Counted from the stretch's first letter, positions 1 to 5,110 are shown. The stretch is DNA of 5,275 bases from an uncultured Eubacteriales bacterium (GCA_900319255.1 ONNU01000289.1:1-5275), one strand, 5' to 3'. The notes: a model not told the origin generated them from the letters alone. Numbers and translations: made by a program.

Positions 1-50
1 AATAATCTTACAATCGCGAGGAAAAAGCCTTGCATGGTCATAACTTACAA

Positions 51-78
51 CGCGAACATGACACCGGCGGCACGCCGG
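51..78. repeat. GC-rich palindromic repeat, copy 1
   Basis: A 28-bp sequence identical to 3238-3265. Its right half is a perfect hairpin: CCGGCG (64-69), loop GCA, CGCCGG (73-78). Both full copies lie a short distance upstream of a promoter; here the -35 box starts 9 bp after the repeat. A third, variant copy of the hairpin is at 5091-5109. The sequence shows repetition and dyad symmetry. Whether it is a REP-type element, a protein-binding site or a terminator of upstream transcription is not determined. Confidence 0.8.
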
Positions 79-87
79 CGGCGGCGG

Positions 88-115
88 TTGACTTTTTGGG
101 GAAATCGGGTATAAT
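88..115 (+). promoter_or_regulatory. Sigma-A promoter of the zinc-ribbon gene
   Basis: TTGACT (88-93), a 16-bp spacer and a consensus TATAAT (110-115). Transcription should start near 122, giving a leader of about 100 nt. The leader contains a small hairpin (TTTCAC 162-167 with GTGAAA 172-177, loop GCGG). An alternative pairing of GGTGA (154-158) with TCAC (164-167) would exclude it. A second TATAAT at 198-203 has no matching -35 box. Confidence 0.8.
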
Positions 116-224
116 TGTGTAGAGGGAAGAGATGGGGTGCAGAAATGCATTCCGGTGATATTTTCACGCGGGTGAAAGGCTATGATCACTCGTTATATAT
201 AATATTAATGTAAAGGAGTTCCGG

Positions 225-734
225 ATGAGATACTGTACTAAATGTAAAAAACTGATAAAAACAAGTGACAGCGTGAGCTGTCCGACTTGCAAAAGAAAGA
301 CTATTGACGACCCGAGCCACTATTCTCCGGTGTATATCGTGACGGCAAACGGCTTTGAACTTGAAAGAATACGCGCCGCCCTCCATGACGCGGATATACC
401 CTATACCTATAACGAATCCCGCCGTGATGCCGGTATCCGGATACTTAACAGCGCTCCGCCTGAAAACTGCGATGTTTACGTTCCCCTCAGCGCTTATCAG
501 GATGCCTGGGATACTCTTGTGGGTATCGGCGCGCTTTCCGGCGCGGAGGAACAGAACGAGGATGACCCGCTTCTGCAAAAAGCAAAAAAAGAAGCTAAAG
601 AAGAAAAGGAGCTTGATCCCGCAAAGGCCAAAAGAATACGCGTGATCTCTCTTCTGGCATTCCTGCTGATACTTGTTATCGTCGCATGGCTGACGGATTT
701 TGTCATTGAGCTTATAAAGGGCGCTTTTGTATAG
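225..734 (+). CDS. Zinc-ribbon / DUF2007-like membrane-anchored protein
   Basis: A 169-residue protein with three visible parts. Residues 4-22 form a zinc ribbon with paired CxxC knuckles (C4, C7, C19, C22). Residues about 35-100 (VYIVTANGFELERIRAALHD onward, ending in VYVPLSAYQDAW) resemble the DUF2007 putative signal-transducing fold, which is often found next to a zinc ribbon. After a Lys/Glu-rich charged linker (about 108-137) comes one hydrophobic segment (about 140-160), so the protein is probably tail-anchored with its ribbon in the cytoplasm. The start is supported by AAAGGAG at 212-218, 6 nt before ATG, and by the CxxC motif beginning at residue 4. It has its own promoter and no obvious partner gene. 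The domain assignments are by recognition of pattern; the biological role is unknown. Confidence 0.88.
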   Translation: MRYCTKCKKLIKTSDSVSCPTCKRKTIDDPSHYSPVYIVTANGFELERIRAALHDADIPYTYNESRRDAGIRILNSAPPENCDVYVPLSAYQDAWDTLVGIGALSGAEEQNEDDPLLQKAKKEAKEEKELDPAKAKRIRVISLLAFLLILVIVAWLTDFVIELIKGAFV

Positions 735-1051
735 CCCTCTGCTTATTCCCGGATAAATAATTTGTAACAAATTCGTATTGAAATGCCGCCGGGAACGCCG
801 CTTTATCAACATCCGGGGTAAAAAATGTTGAAAACCCGGCTCTGATATGCGTTTTGATATTAGAAATTGTAATAAATTTGTTACAAAGATATATGTCATC
901 TTTAACAATTATTATCGTGAAAAATGGTACTATTATACAATAAAAAATGTTTTGATTACTTGTAAGACTTTAATGTTCTTGAAAATAATGGCAAATTGCA
1001 CAAAATGTCCCTTGTATGGAAAATAAAAAAAGAAAAAACGATACTTTTTGC
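735..1051. other. Gene-free interval between the zinc-ribbon and CBM26 genes
   Basis: I see no credible gene and no rho-independent terminator here. It contains a 15-bp dyad, AATTTGTaACAAATT (759-773), and its inverted counterpart TTTGTTACAAA (877-887). It also has a possible pseudoknot (806-839), a WalR-like direct repeat (868-884) and an AT-rich stretch leading into the promoter of the next gene. The zinc-ribbon transcript therefore has no obvious stop signal, although hairpins built from the CCCGG/CCGGG copies at 748-752, 789-793, 813-817 and 835-839 could pair in several ways. Confidence 0.6.
868..884 (+). promoter_or_regulatory. WalR/YycF-like direct repeat (candidate site)
   Basis: TGTAAT, 5 bp, TGTTAC fits the established WalR (YycF) consensus TGTWAH-N5-TGTWAH, in which W is A/T and H is A/C/T. 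WalR governs cell-wall genes in Firmicutes. The site lies about 200 bp upstream of the predicted transcription start of the CBM26 gene, which is far for direct control. In AT-rich DNA a chance match is possible. Confidence 0.3.
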
Positions 1052-1080
1052 TTGCAATTTAAGAAAATTGGTTGTATAAT
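1052..1080 (+). promoter_or_regulatory. Sigma-A promoter of the CBM26 protein gene
   Basis: TTGCAA (1052-1057), a 17-bp spacer and a perfect TATAAT (1075-1080). Upstream DNA is A-rich (1019-1040) and could act as an UP-like element. Predicted start is near 1087, with a leader of about 65 nt. Confidence 0.82.
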
Positions 1081-1089
1081 CAAAAAAGA

Positions 1090-1120
1090 TAAGGCTGTAA
1101 GTTGTCTGCTTGCGGCTTTA
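1090..1120 (+). promoter_or_regulatory. Stem-loop at the 5' end of the CBM26 mRNA
   Basis: Positions 1090-1101 pair with 1109-1120 in a 12-bp stem with three G-U pairs and a 7-nt loop (TTGTCTG). It begins within a few nucleotides of the predicted transcription start and ends 15 nt before the Shine-Dalgarno, leaving the ribosome site exposed. 5'-terminal hairpins of this kind are known to protect abundant mRNAs from decay. That role here is inference; a terminator is unlikely because no clean U-run follows directly. Confidence 0.5.
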
Positions 1121-1151
1121 CTAATAATTATTTTTAGGAGGAAGATTTATT

Positions 1152-2819
1152 ATGCAGACTAAAAAGATTATCGGCATTGCACTTGCTGCTTCTCTCGTAA
1201 GCTCCATGGTTGCAATCACAGCATCTGCTGCTGCAATGACATCAAATGAAGATTTCGCTAACATCGAGTCTCTTGGTATCGTTGGCAGCCTTACAGGTTG
1301 GGGCGAGCAGCCTGATATCGCTATGGACGACGCTGACGGCGACGGCATCTACATCGGTGTTGTAAGAGATCTTGCAGCTGGTGAATATCAGTTCAAGGTT
1401 CGCGCTGACGGCAACTGGGACAACAGCTGGGGCGTATATGAGGAAGAGTACGATCGTACCTTCAACAGCCAGACAAACTGCTCTGTAAGTGTTACTGAGA
1501 AGACAGACCTTATCGTTGCTCTTGATACAAACGGTGACGATTTCAATTTATGGCCTGTAACATTCCTTTCAACAGAGGCATCACAGCCCAGCAAGTACGG
1601 CGCTGTTGGTTCAATGACAGGCTGGGGCAACGATGATCCCGATGCTCCTCTTTATGAGCTTCTCCCGAACCTCTTCGTAGGTACTCTCCATGATGTACCT
1701 GCTGGCGAGCAGCAGTTCAAGGTTCGTGCTAACGGAACCTGGGATGAGAGCTACGGCGTATACGAGCTCGACTATGACAGAACAAACAACAGCCAGACAA
1801 ACTGCGCTGAGACACTCGAAGACACAGCTGATATCGTTGTAATGCTCGATACAAGAGGAGAGGACGATCAGATCTGGCCTGTATCCTACCTCGTTTACAA
1901 TGCAGACGGCACAACAAAGGGCGTTTACACAGGTAAAGAGAAGGAAGAAGAGGAGTCTCAGGAGTCTCAGGAGTCTCAGGAGTCTCAGGAGTCTCAGGAG
2001 TCTGAGGAGTCTCAGGAGTCTGAAGAGTCTCAGGTATCAGATCTTGACGGCTATGACACACAGGTTACTGACTACATCTACTTCGACAACAGCGAGACAC
2101 AGTGGGATGAAGTATGGGCTTACTGGTGGCATCCAGACTATGCAAGAACATGGGATCTCACAGGTGCAGACCATGGCTGCGTAGTAGTAGTTAACGAGGA
2201 AACAGGCGAGGAAGGCTACGAGCCTACAGCATTCCCGGGCACAAAGATGGAGCAGGTTCTCGACGAGAACGGCGAGCCTACAGACATCTGGCAGATCAGA
2301 GTTCCTTTCAACGCTCAGAAGATCATCTTCGGCAGCGGTAAGTCAGACGCTCAGATCCAGGAAGGTGAGACAGGTTATCAGACAGCAGACCTCGACTTCA
2401 ACGCTGAGGAAAATGCTGGTCAGATCTACACAATTGATACTTCTGTAGAGGCAGTTCCCGGCAGAGGCATCGAGAAGACAAAGTATAAGTACAATGCTGG
2501 TGCATGGACAAATTATGACGGTCTCTTCAACAGCGAGCACTTCGGTGAGATTCCTTCAACACCTGAAGAGGATTCACAGGCTTCAGAAGAGGTTTCTGAT
2601 GCATCAGAGGAGTCAACAGAGTCAACAACTTCTGAGGTTTCTACAGTAAGTGAGGCTTCTAAGACAACTTCTACAACAACAACTACAACAACAACTACAA
2701 CAACTTCTACAGTTGACGCTCCTAAGACAGGTGACGTAGCTATGGCTGCTGGATTCATCGCAATTCTTGCTGCAGCTCTCGGCGCAGTAGTTCTTGCTGT
2801 AAAGAAGAAGAGAGTTTAA
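1152..2819 (+). CDS. Wall-anchored starch-binding protein: 2x X25-like + CBM26-like
   Basis: A 555-residue surface protein with no catalytic domain. Residues 1-26 are a Sec signal peptide (KK, hydrophobic core, ASA cleavage site). Two X25-like beta-sandwich modules follow (about 42-140 and 149-249). Each carries GxxTGWG, an AGEYQFKVRA- or AGEQQFKVRA-type strand, a GxWDxSxGVY turn, NSQTNC and a WPV end, recalling X25 modules of pullulanases and amylases. A linker of nine ESQ/ESE triplets (268-294) leads to a CBM26-like module (about 306-430), recognised by YIYFDNSETQW, VWAYWW, FPGTKM and the NAQKIIFGSG strand. A Ser/Glu then Thr-rich stalk (11 Thr at 508-518) precedes the sorting tail: APKTGD (523-528), a 22-residue hydrophobic segment, KKKRV. 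AGGAGG at 1136-1141 lies 10 nt before ATG. The gene is monocistronic. Expected role: attachment to starch or related alpha-glucan. Module calls are by eye; glucan binding is inferred. Confidence 0.9.
   Translation: MQTKKIIGIALAASLVSSMVAITASAAAMTSNEDFANIESLGIVGSLTGWGEQPDIAMDDADGDGIYIGVVRDLAAGEYQFKVRADGNWDNSWGVYEEEYDRTFNSQTNCSVSVTEKTDLIVALDTNGDDFNLWPVTFLSTEASQPSKYGAVGSMTGWGNDDPDAPLYELLPNLFVGTLHDVPAGEQQFKVRANGTWDESYGVYELDYDRTNNSQTNCAETLEDTADIVVMLDTRGEDDQIWPVSYLVYNADGTTKGVYTGKEKEEEESQESQESQESQESQESEESQESEESQVSDLDGYDTQVTDYIYFDNSETQWDEVWAYWWHPDYARTWDLTGADHGCVVVVNEETGEEGYEPTAFPGTKMEQVLDENGEPTDIWQIRVPFNAQKIIFGSGKSDAQIQEGETGYQTADLDFNAEENAGQIYTIDTSVEAVPGRGIEKTKYKYNAGAWTNYDGLFNSEHFGEIPSTPEEDSQASEEVSDASEESTESTTSEVSTVSEASKTTSTTTTTTTTTTTSTVDAPKTGDVAMAAGFIAILAAALGAVVLAVKKKRV
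1953..2033 (+). repeat. Nine in-frame 9-bp repeats encoding ESQ/ESE
   Basis: The unit GAGTCTCAG occurs as five identical copies followed by four more, of which two are altered to end in GAG or GAA (Glu instead of Gln). It encodes an acidic, flexible linker between the X25-like pair and the CBM26-like module. Because the unit is 9 bp, gain or loss of copies changes linker length without breaking the frame. Confidence 0.95.
2673..2705 (+). repeat. ACA/ACT repeat encoding 11 consecutive Thr
   Basis: Two full ACA-ACA-ACA-ACT units and one partial unit encode residues 508-518. This is the wall-spanning stalk just before the sorting motif and a likely site of O-glycosylation. The run is low-complexity and could vary in length between strains. 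Confidence 0.9.
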
Positions 2820-2854
2820 TTCGTTAGGAATTAATAATTCTTTCAACTAACAAT

Positions 2855-2891
2855 AAAGGGATATGCTCCACCCGGGGTGTATCCCTTTTTT
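2855..2891 (+). terminator. Rho-independent terminator of the CBM26 protein gene
   Basis: AAAGGGATA (2855-2863) pairs with TATCCCTTT (2880-2888). The stem continues inward through 2864-2869 / 2874-2879 with some G-U pairs to a 4-nt loop. It is followed by a T-run (2886-2891). It lies 35 nt after the stop codon and supports a single-gene transcript. Confidence 0.9.
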
Positions 2892-2916
2892 GCGCCTTTT
2901 TGCAGATCGCAGAATA

Positions 2917-3065
2917 GGCTTCCACCTGGGGGAAAGCTGACTGATGAGGGGTACACGGCAAAGCCGTCTGCCTGGCTCGCGCAAAGCACACCTCATCCGT
3001 CCCCTTGCAAGACAGGAAACCGTGCCCGCAGCGTGTGTCGGAGGGGGTGGCGCCGGCGGTGCCGG
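2917..3065. repeat. Ruminococcaceae-type intergenic repeat region (no gene)
   Basis: The stretch starting GGCTTCCACCTGGGGGAAAG (2917-2936), then TGATGAGG (2942-2949), a small hairpin ACGGC-AAA-GCCGT (2955-2967) and CCTCATCCGTC (2991-3001) has the look of intergenic repeats scattered through Faecalibacterium and Ruminococcus genomes. GATGAGG (2943-2949) and CCTCATC (2991-2997) form the outer inverted repeat. A GC hairpin CCGGC-GGT-GCCGG follows at 3053-3065. The family resemblance is from memory; the symmetry is visible. An open frame at 2877-3080 crosses it but has no ribosome site and starts inside the terminator, so it is not a gene. Confidence 0.5.
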
Positions 3066-3070
3066 TTAAC

Positions 3071-3098
3071 TGAAGACTGAAGACTTAAAACTTAAAAA
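3071..3098. repeat. Four tandem heptamers
   Basis: TGAAGAC twice, then TTAAAAC and TTAAAAA: four consecutive 7-bp units in two related pairs. The surrounding stretch to 3237 contains no credible gene. It ends with a nested inverted repeat (CGCGGG 3201-3206 with CCCGCG 3236-3241, and inside it ACAAA 3208-3212 with TTTGT 3221-3225). Confidence 0.7.
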
Positions 3099-3237
3099 TG
3101 AATAATGTTGCAGCAGCCATGCTTTGTACAAAATTCCGGGAGTTTTCGCAGAAGCCGGCTGAGAATAATTCCATTTTTCCCTTACCACCAAACTATAACA
3201 CGCGGGAACAAAAGTAAAGCTTTGTCAGACCTGCCCC

Positions 3238-3265
3238 CGCGAACATGACACCGGCGGCACGCCGG
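3238..3265. repeat. GC-rich palindromic repeat, copy 2
   Basis: Identical over 28 bp to 51-78, with the same CCGGCG-GCA-CGCCGG hairpin (3251-3265). The -35 box of the next promoter starts 15 bp further on, so both full copies occupy the same relative position and orientation upstream of a promoter. Confidence 0.85.
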
Positions 3266-3280
3266 GGGAAAATAAAAATG

Positions 3281-3309
3281 TTGTAATTTTTTTACTAATG
3301 GTGTATAAT
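3281..3309 (+). promoter_or_regulatory. Sigma-A promoter of the X25 paralogue
   Basis: TTGTAA (3281-3286), a 17-bp spacer and TATAAT (3304-3309). The arrangement is nearly the same as at 1052-1080. Predicted start is near 3316, giving a leader of about 70 nt. Confidence 0.82.
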
Positions 3310-3329
3310 ATGATATGAGTAGGAGAATA

Positions 3330-3374
3330 ATGATTTATCGTCAGATGATCATTCTTGAAATATATATGTTATGA
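3330..3374 (+). CDS. Possible 14-codon leader ORF
   Basis: ATG at 3330 follows AGGAG (3321-3325) by 4 nt and opens a reading frame for MIYRQMIILEIYML, stopping at TGA 3372-3374. The last base of the stop is the first base of the AGGAGG of the downstream gene, so a ribosome ending here sits on the next ribosome site. That arrangement fits a translation-coupled leader peptide. The spacing is short and the ORF could be accidental. A weak hairpin (ATGAT 3330-3334 with ATCAT 3348-3352) overlaps its start. Confidence 0.35.
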   Translation: MIYRQMIILEIYML

Positions 3375-3386
3375 GGAGGAATGGAT

Positions 3387-4586
3387 ATGAAGATCAGCAG
3401 AATTATGGCAGCAGCAGCGGCAGCGGCGCTTGCGGCTGGAATGGTGACAACGACTGCCTTTGCAGGAAGGGATAGTATTCCCGCTGAGGAGCTTGCAGTT
3501 TATTTCAAAGACGGTAATCATACGCTTGGCATTACCGGTAATTTCAGCGACTGGGGATCACATCCGGATATTCCTATGACTGACCCGGACGGCGACGGGA
3601 TTTTCTGCGGAGTTATCTGCGGTCTGAGCGCCGGCAGATATGAATTCAAGGTACGCTCGGACGGCAACTGGGACGATAACTGGGGCGCATATGACGATGT
3701 GCAGGATAAGACCTTCAACAGCCAGATCAACTGTGTGGTTGAGGTTGACGATCGCGCAGATATATATGTCACCCTCGATACAAACGGAGACGACTGCGTT
3801 GTATGGCCTGTAAACTTCTGTTCCACAGAGGAAATGCAGCCTTCAAAATACGGTATAACCGGAAATATGCTCAACTGGGGCGTTGAACCGGATGCGCCCA
3901 TGTATGAGATAATGCCAGGCAAATTCGTGGGAGTTCTTCCGGAGGTAGCTGCGGGGGAGCAGCAATTCAAGGTTCGCGCAAACAGCTCATGGGATGAAAG
4001 CTACGGCGTATATGAACCCGATTACGACAGAACAAATAACAGCCAGACCAACTGCTCTACAACGATACCGGATTCAGGTGTTATTGTAGTCGAGCTTGAT
4101 ACAACAGGCGAGGATAATATTCTGTGGCCTGTATCATTCACAGCTATAGACAGCGCAAATAATGCATTTGATATCCGCTATACAGGCAAGGAGAAGGAAG
4201 AACCGTCATCTCCCGAGGAGTCTGACCCCTCTCAGGAATCATCCCAGGAGCAGGAGTCATCCGAATCCGGGGAAAGCATGACTGAAAGCTCAGAGGAAGA
4301 GAGCGTTATCGAGATATCGGCAGAAAGCGGCGAAGAGATCTCTGACGGACAGTCAACCACCTCCGCTGAGGCAGGCGTATCAGATACGTCAAAATCAGGC
4401 GCATCAAATACCACTTCAACAACCACTGCGGCTGCTACCGGCACAACAGCAGCATCCTCAGCTTCCTCCGCAAGCGAAGCTCCCTCCACAGGCGAAGCAG
4501 TCATGGCGATACTTTTCCTTTCAATAATCACAGCTGCGCTTGGTGTGATCGTACTTTCAGTAAAGAAATCCAGCGAAAACAAATAA
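3387..4586 (+). CDS. Wall-anchored protein with two X25-like modules, paralogue lacking CBM26
   Basis: A 399-residue paralogue of the 555-residue protein. The start is placed at the second ATG (3387), because AGGAGG (3374-3379) is 7 nt upstream of it but touches the ATG at 3381. Residues 1-26 are a signal peptide with an Ala-rich core and AFA cleavage site. X25-like modules span about 48-145 and 156-252, with KFVGVLPEVAAGEQQFKVRA and WDESYGVYE closely matching module 2 of the larger protein. Both proteins share a YTGKEKEE sequence where the linker begins. Here it leads directly into a Ser/Glu then Ser/Thr/Ala stalk (about 272-364) with no CBM26. The tail is APSTGE (365-370), a hydrophobic segment and KKSSENK. 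It has extra cysteines (C74, C78, C137, C145) not found in the paralogue. Alpha-glucan binding is inferred from the modules; no enzymatic motif is present. Confidence 0.9.
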   Translation: MKISRIMAAAAAAALAAGMVTTTAFAGRDSIPAEELAVYFKDGNHTLGITGNFSDWGSHPDIPMTDPDGDGIFCGVICGLSAGRYEFKVRSDGNWDDNWGAYDDVQDKTFNSQINCVVEVDDRADIYVTLDTNGDDCVVWPVNFCSTEEMQPSKYGITGNMLNWGVEPDAPMYEIMPGKFVGVLPEVAAGEQQFKVRANSSWDESYGVYEPDYDRTNNSQTNCSTTIPDSGVIVVELDTTGEDNILWPVSFTAIDSANNAFDIRYTGKEKEEPSSPEESDPSQESSQEQESSESGESMTESSEEESVIEISAESGEEISDGQSTTSAEAGVSDTSKSGASNTTSTTTAAATGTTAASSASSASEAPSTGEAVMAILFLSIITAALGVIVLSVKKSSENK

Positions 4587-4595
4587 TCATCAACA

Positions 4596-4621
4596 GGCGG
4601 GTGTACAGAAGTACGCCCGCC
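4596..4621 (+). terminator. Strong hairpin after the X25 paralogue, without a U-tract
   Basis: An 11-bp stem (4596-4606 with 4611-4621, one G-U pair) closed by an AGAA loop begins 10 nt after the stop codon. Position and strength suit a terminator, but the following bases (GAATTATGTC) are not a T-run. It may instead stabilise the 3' end or terminate weakly. Confidence 0.5.
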
Positions 4622-4666
4622 GAATTATGTCGGATTATGTCAGCATATAATAATTTTCCGGCTGTA

Positions 4667-4695
4667 TTGCATAATCGGGCACAGCGTGCTATAAT
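4667..4695 (+). promoter_or_regulatory. Promoter of tRNA-Gly
   Basis: TTGCAT (4667-4672), a 17-bp spacer and TATAAT (4690-4695). Predicted start is near 4702, about 20 nt before the mature tRNA. Confidence 0.75.
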
Positions 4696-4721
4696 ATATA
4701 ATATAAATTGAATATAAAGAT

Positions 4722-4792
4722 GCAGGTATCGTATAGAGGTAGTACATCAGCTTCCCAAGCTGAGTGGGCGGGTTCGATTCCCGTTACCTGCT
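4722..4792 (+). tRNA. tRNA-Gly (anticodon CCC)
   Basis: A complete cloverleaf can be drawn. The 7-bp acceptor is GCAGGTA (4722-4728) with TACCTGC (4785-4791), and the discriminator is T (4792), as expected for bacterial tRNA-Gly. The D stem is 4731-4734 / 4742-4745 and the anticodon stem is TCAGC / GCTGA (4747-4751 / 4759-4763). The loop TTCCCAA places the anticodon CCC at 4754-4756. The T arm (4768-4784) has loop TTCGATT. CCA is not encoded. It reads GGG codons. An 87-bp repeat begins at the very next base. Confidence 0.97.
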
Positions 4793-4879
4793 GAAACGCC
4801 CCCCTCGCTTACGCTTGGGGGGCTCAAATAATAAAGAATAAAGAATAAATAAAAAATAAGAATGAACCAGATGGGGGCG
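4793..4879. repeat. 87-bp direct repeat, copy 1 (abuts tRNA-Gly)
   Basis: Matches 5189-5275 at 86 of 87 positions; the one difference is T at 4872 against A at 5268. It contains a GCCCCCC/GGGGGGC hairpin (4798-4804 with 4817-4823) and an A-rich stretch of heptamer-like AAAGAAT units. It starts directly after the tRNA discriminator base. Confidence 0.95.
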
Positions 4880-4910
4880 TTTCTGTATTATTATTTATTC
4901 TTTATTCTTT
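4793..4910 (+). terminator. Nested inverted repeats downstream of tRNA-Gly, possible terminator
   Basis: GAAACGCCCCC (4793-4803) is perfectly complementary to GGGGGCGTTTC (4873-4883). AAAGAATAAAGAATAAA (4833-4849) is perfectly complementary to 4894-4910. The two pairings cross, so they compete, as does the inner GCCCCCC hairpin. The outer stem is followed by a T-rich stretch (4884-4925), so the 11-bp stem may end the tRNA transcript. Termination is inference. Confidence 0.45.
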
Positions 4911-5090
4911 TTTCTTTATTCTTTAATTTCCGGTTCTCAAAAATCGGAATCAGCGAAACAAGCAGCGGTAAGCAATAATCTATTAGTTAAAAATTATTAT
5001 TCCGGTAGTTCAGTACCTATAAAAACATATAAAAATATCTTTTTTATACTCTGTTGACGGTGCGTGCCGCCGGGGGTCGAATCGTATGCT

Positions 5091-5110
5091 GACACCGCCG
5101 GCACGGCGGC
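5091..5110. repeat. GC-rich palindrome, copy 3 (variant stem)
   Basis: GACA precedes the hairpin CCGCCG-GCA-CGGCGG (5095-5100, 5104-5109). Compared with copies 1 and 2 the fourth stem base is G to C and its partner is C to G, so pairing is kept. A partial inverted copy (GCGTGCCGCCGG, 5062-5073) lies just upstream. Confidence 0.65.

Noticed and set aside
1..114. Open frame running from the window edge to TAA 112-114
   Set aside because: It would read through the GC palindrome and the -35 box and give an Arg-run peptide, so it is not a credible gene end.
198..203. Second TATAAT upstream of the zinc-ribbon gene
   Set aside because: There is no -35 box at 16-18 bp, and it would leave a leader of about 15 nt.
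186..908. 240-residue open frame on the minus strand
   Set aside because: It lies antisense over the well-supported zinc-ribbon gene, has no ribosome site at its start, and has a composition unlike a real protein.
1729..2061. Minus-strand frame rich in PETPETPET
   Set aside because: It is only the complement of the in-frame ESQ repeat in the CBM26 protein gene.
2877..3080. 67-residue plus-strand frame
   Set aside because: It begins inside the terminator hairpin, has no Shine-Dalgarno and runs through intergenic repeats.
2917..3098. Possible CRISPR array or insertion sequence
   Set aside because: There are no regularly spaced repeats with unique spacers and no transposase coding region; the repeats are short and irregular.
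3381..3386. Upstream ATG of the X25 paralogue
   Set aside because: AGGAGG ends only 1 nt before it; the ATG at 3387 has correct spacing and gives a normal signal peptide (MKISR).
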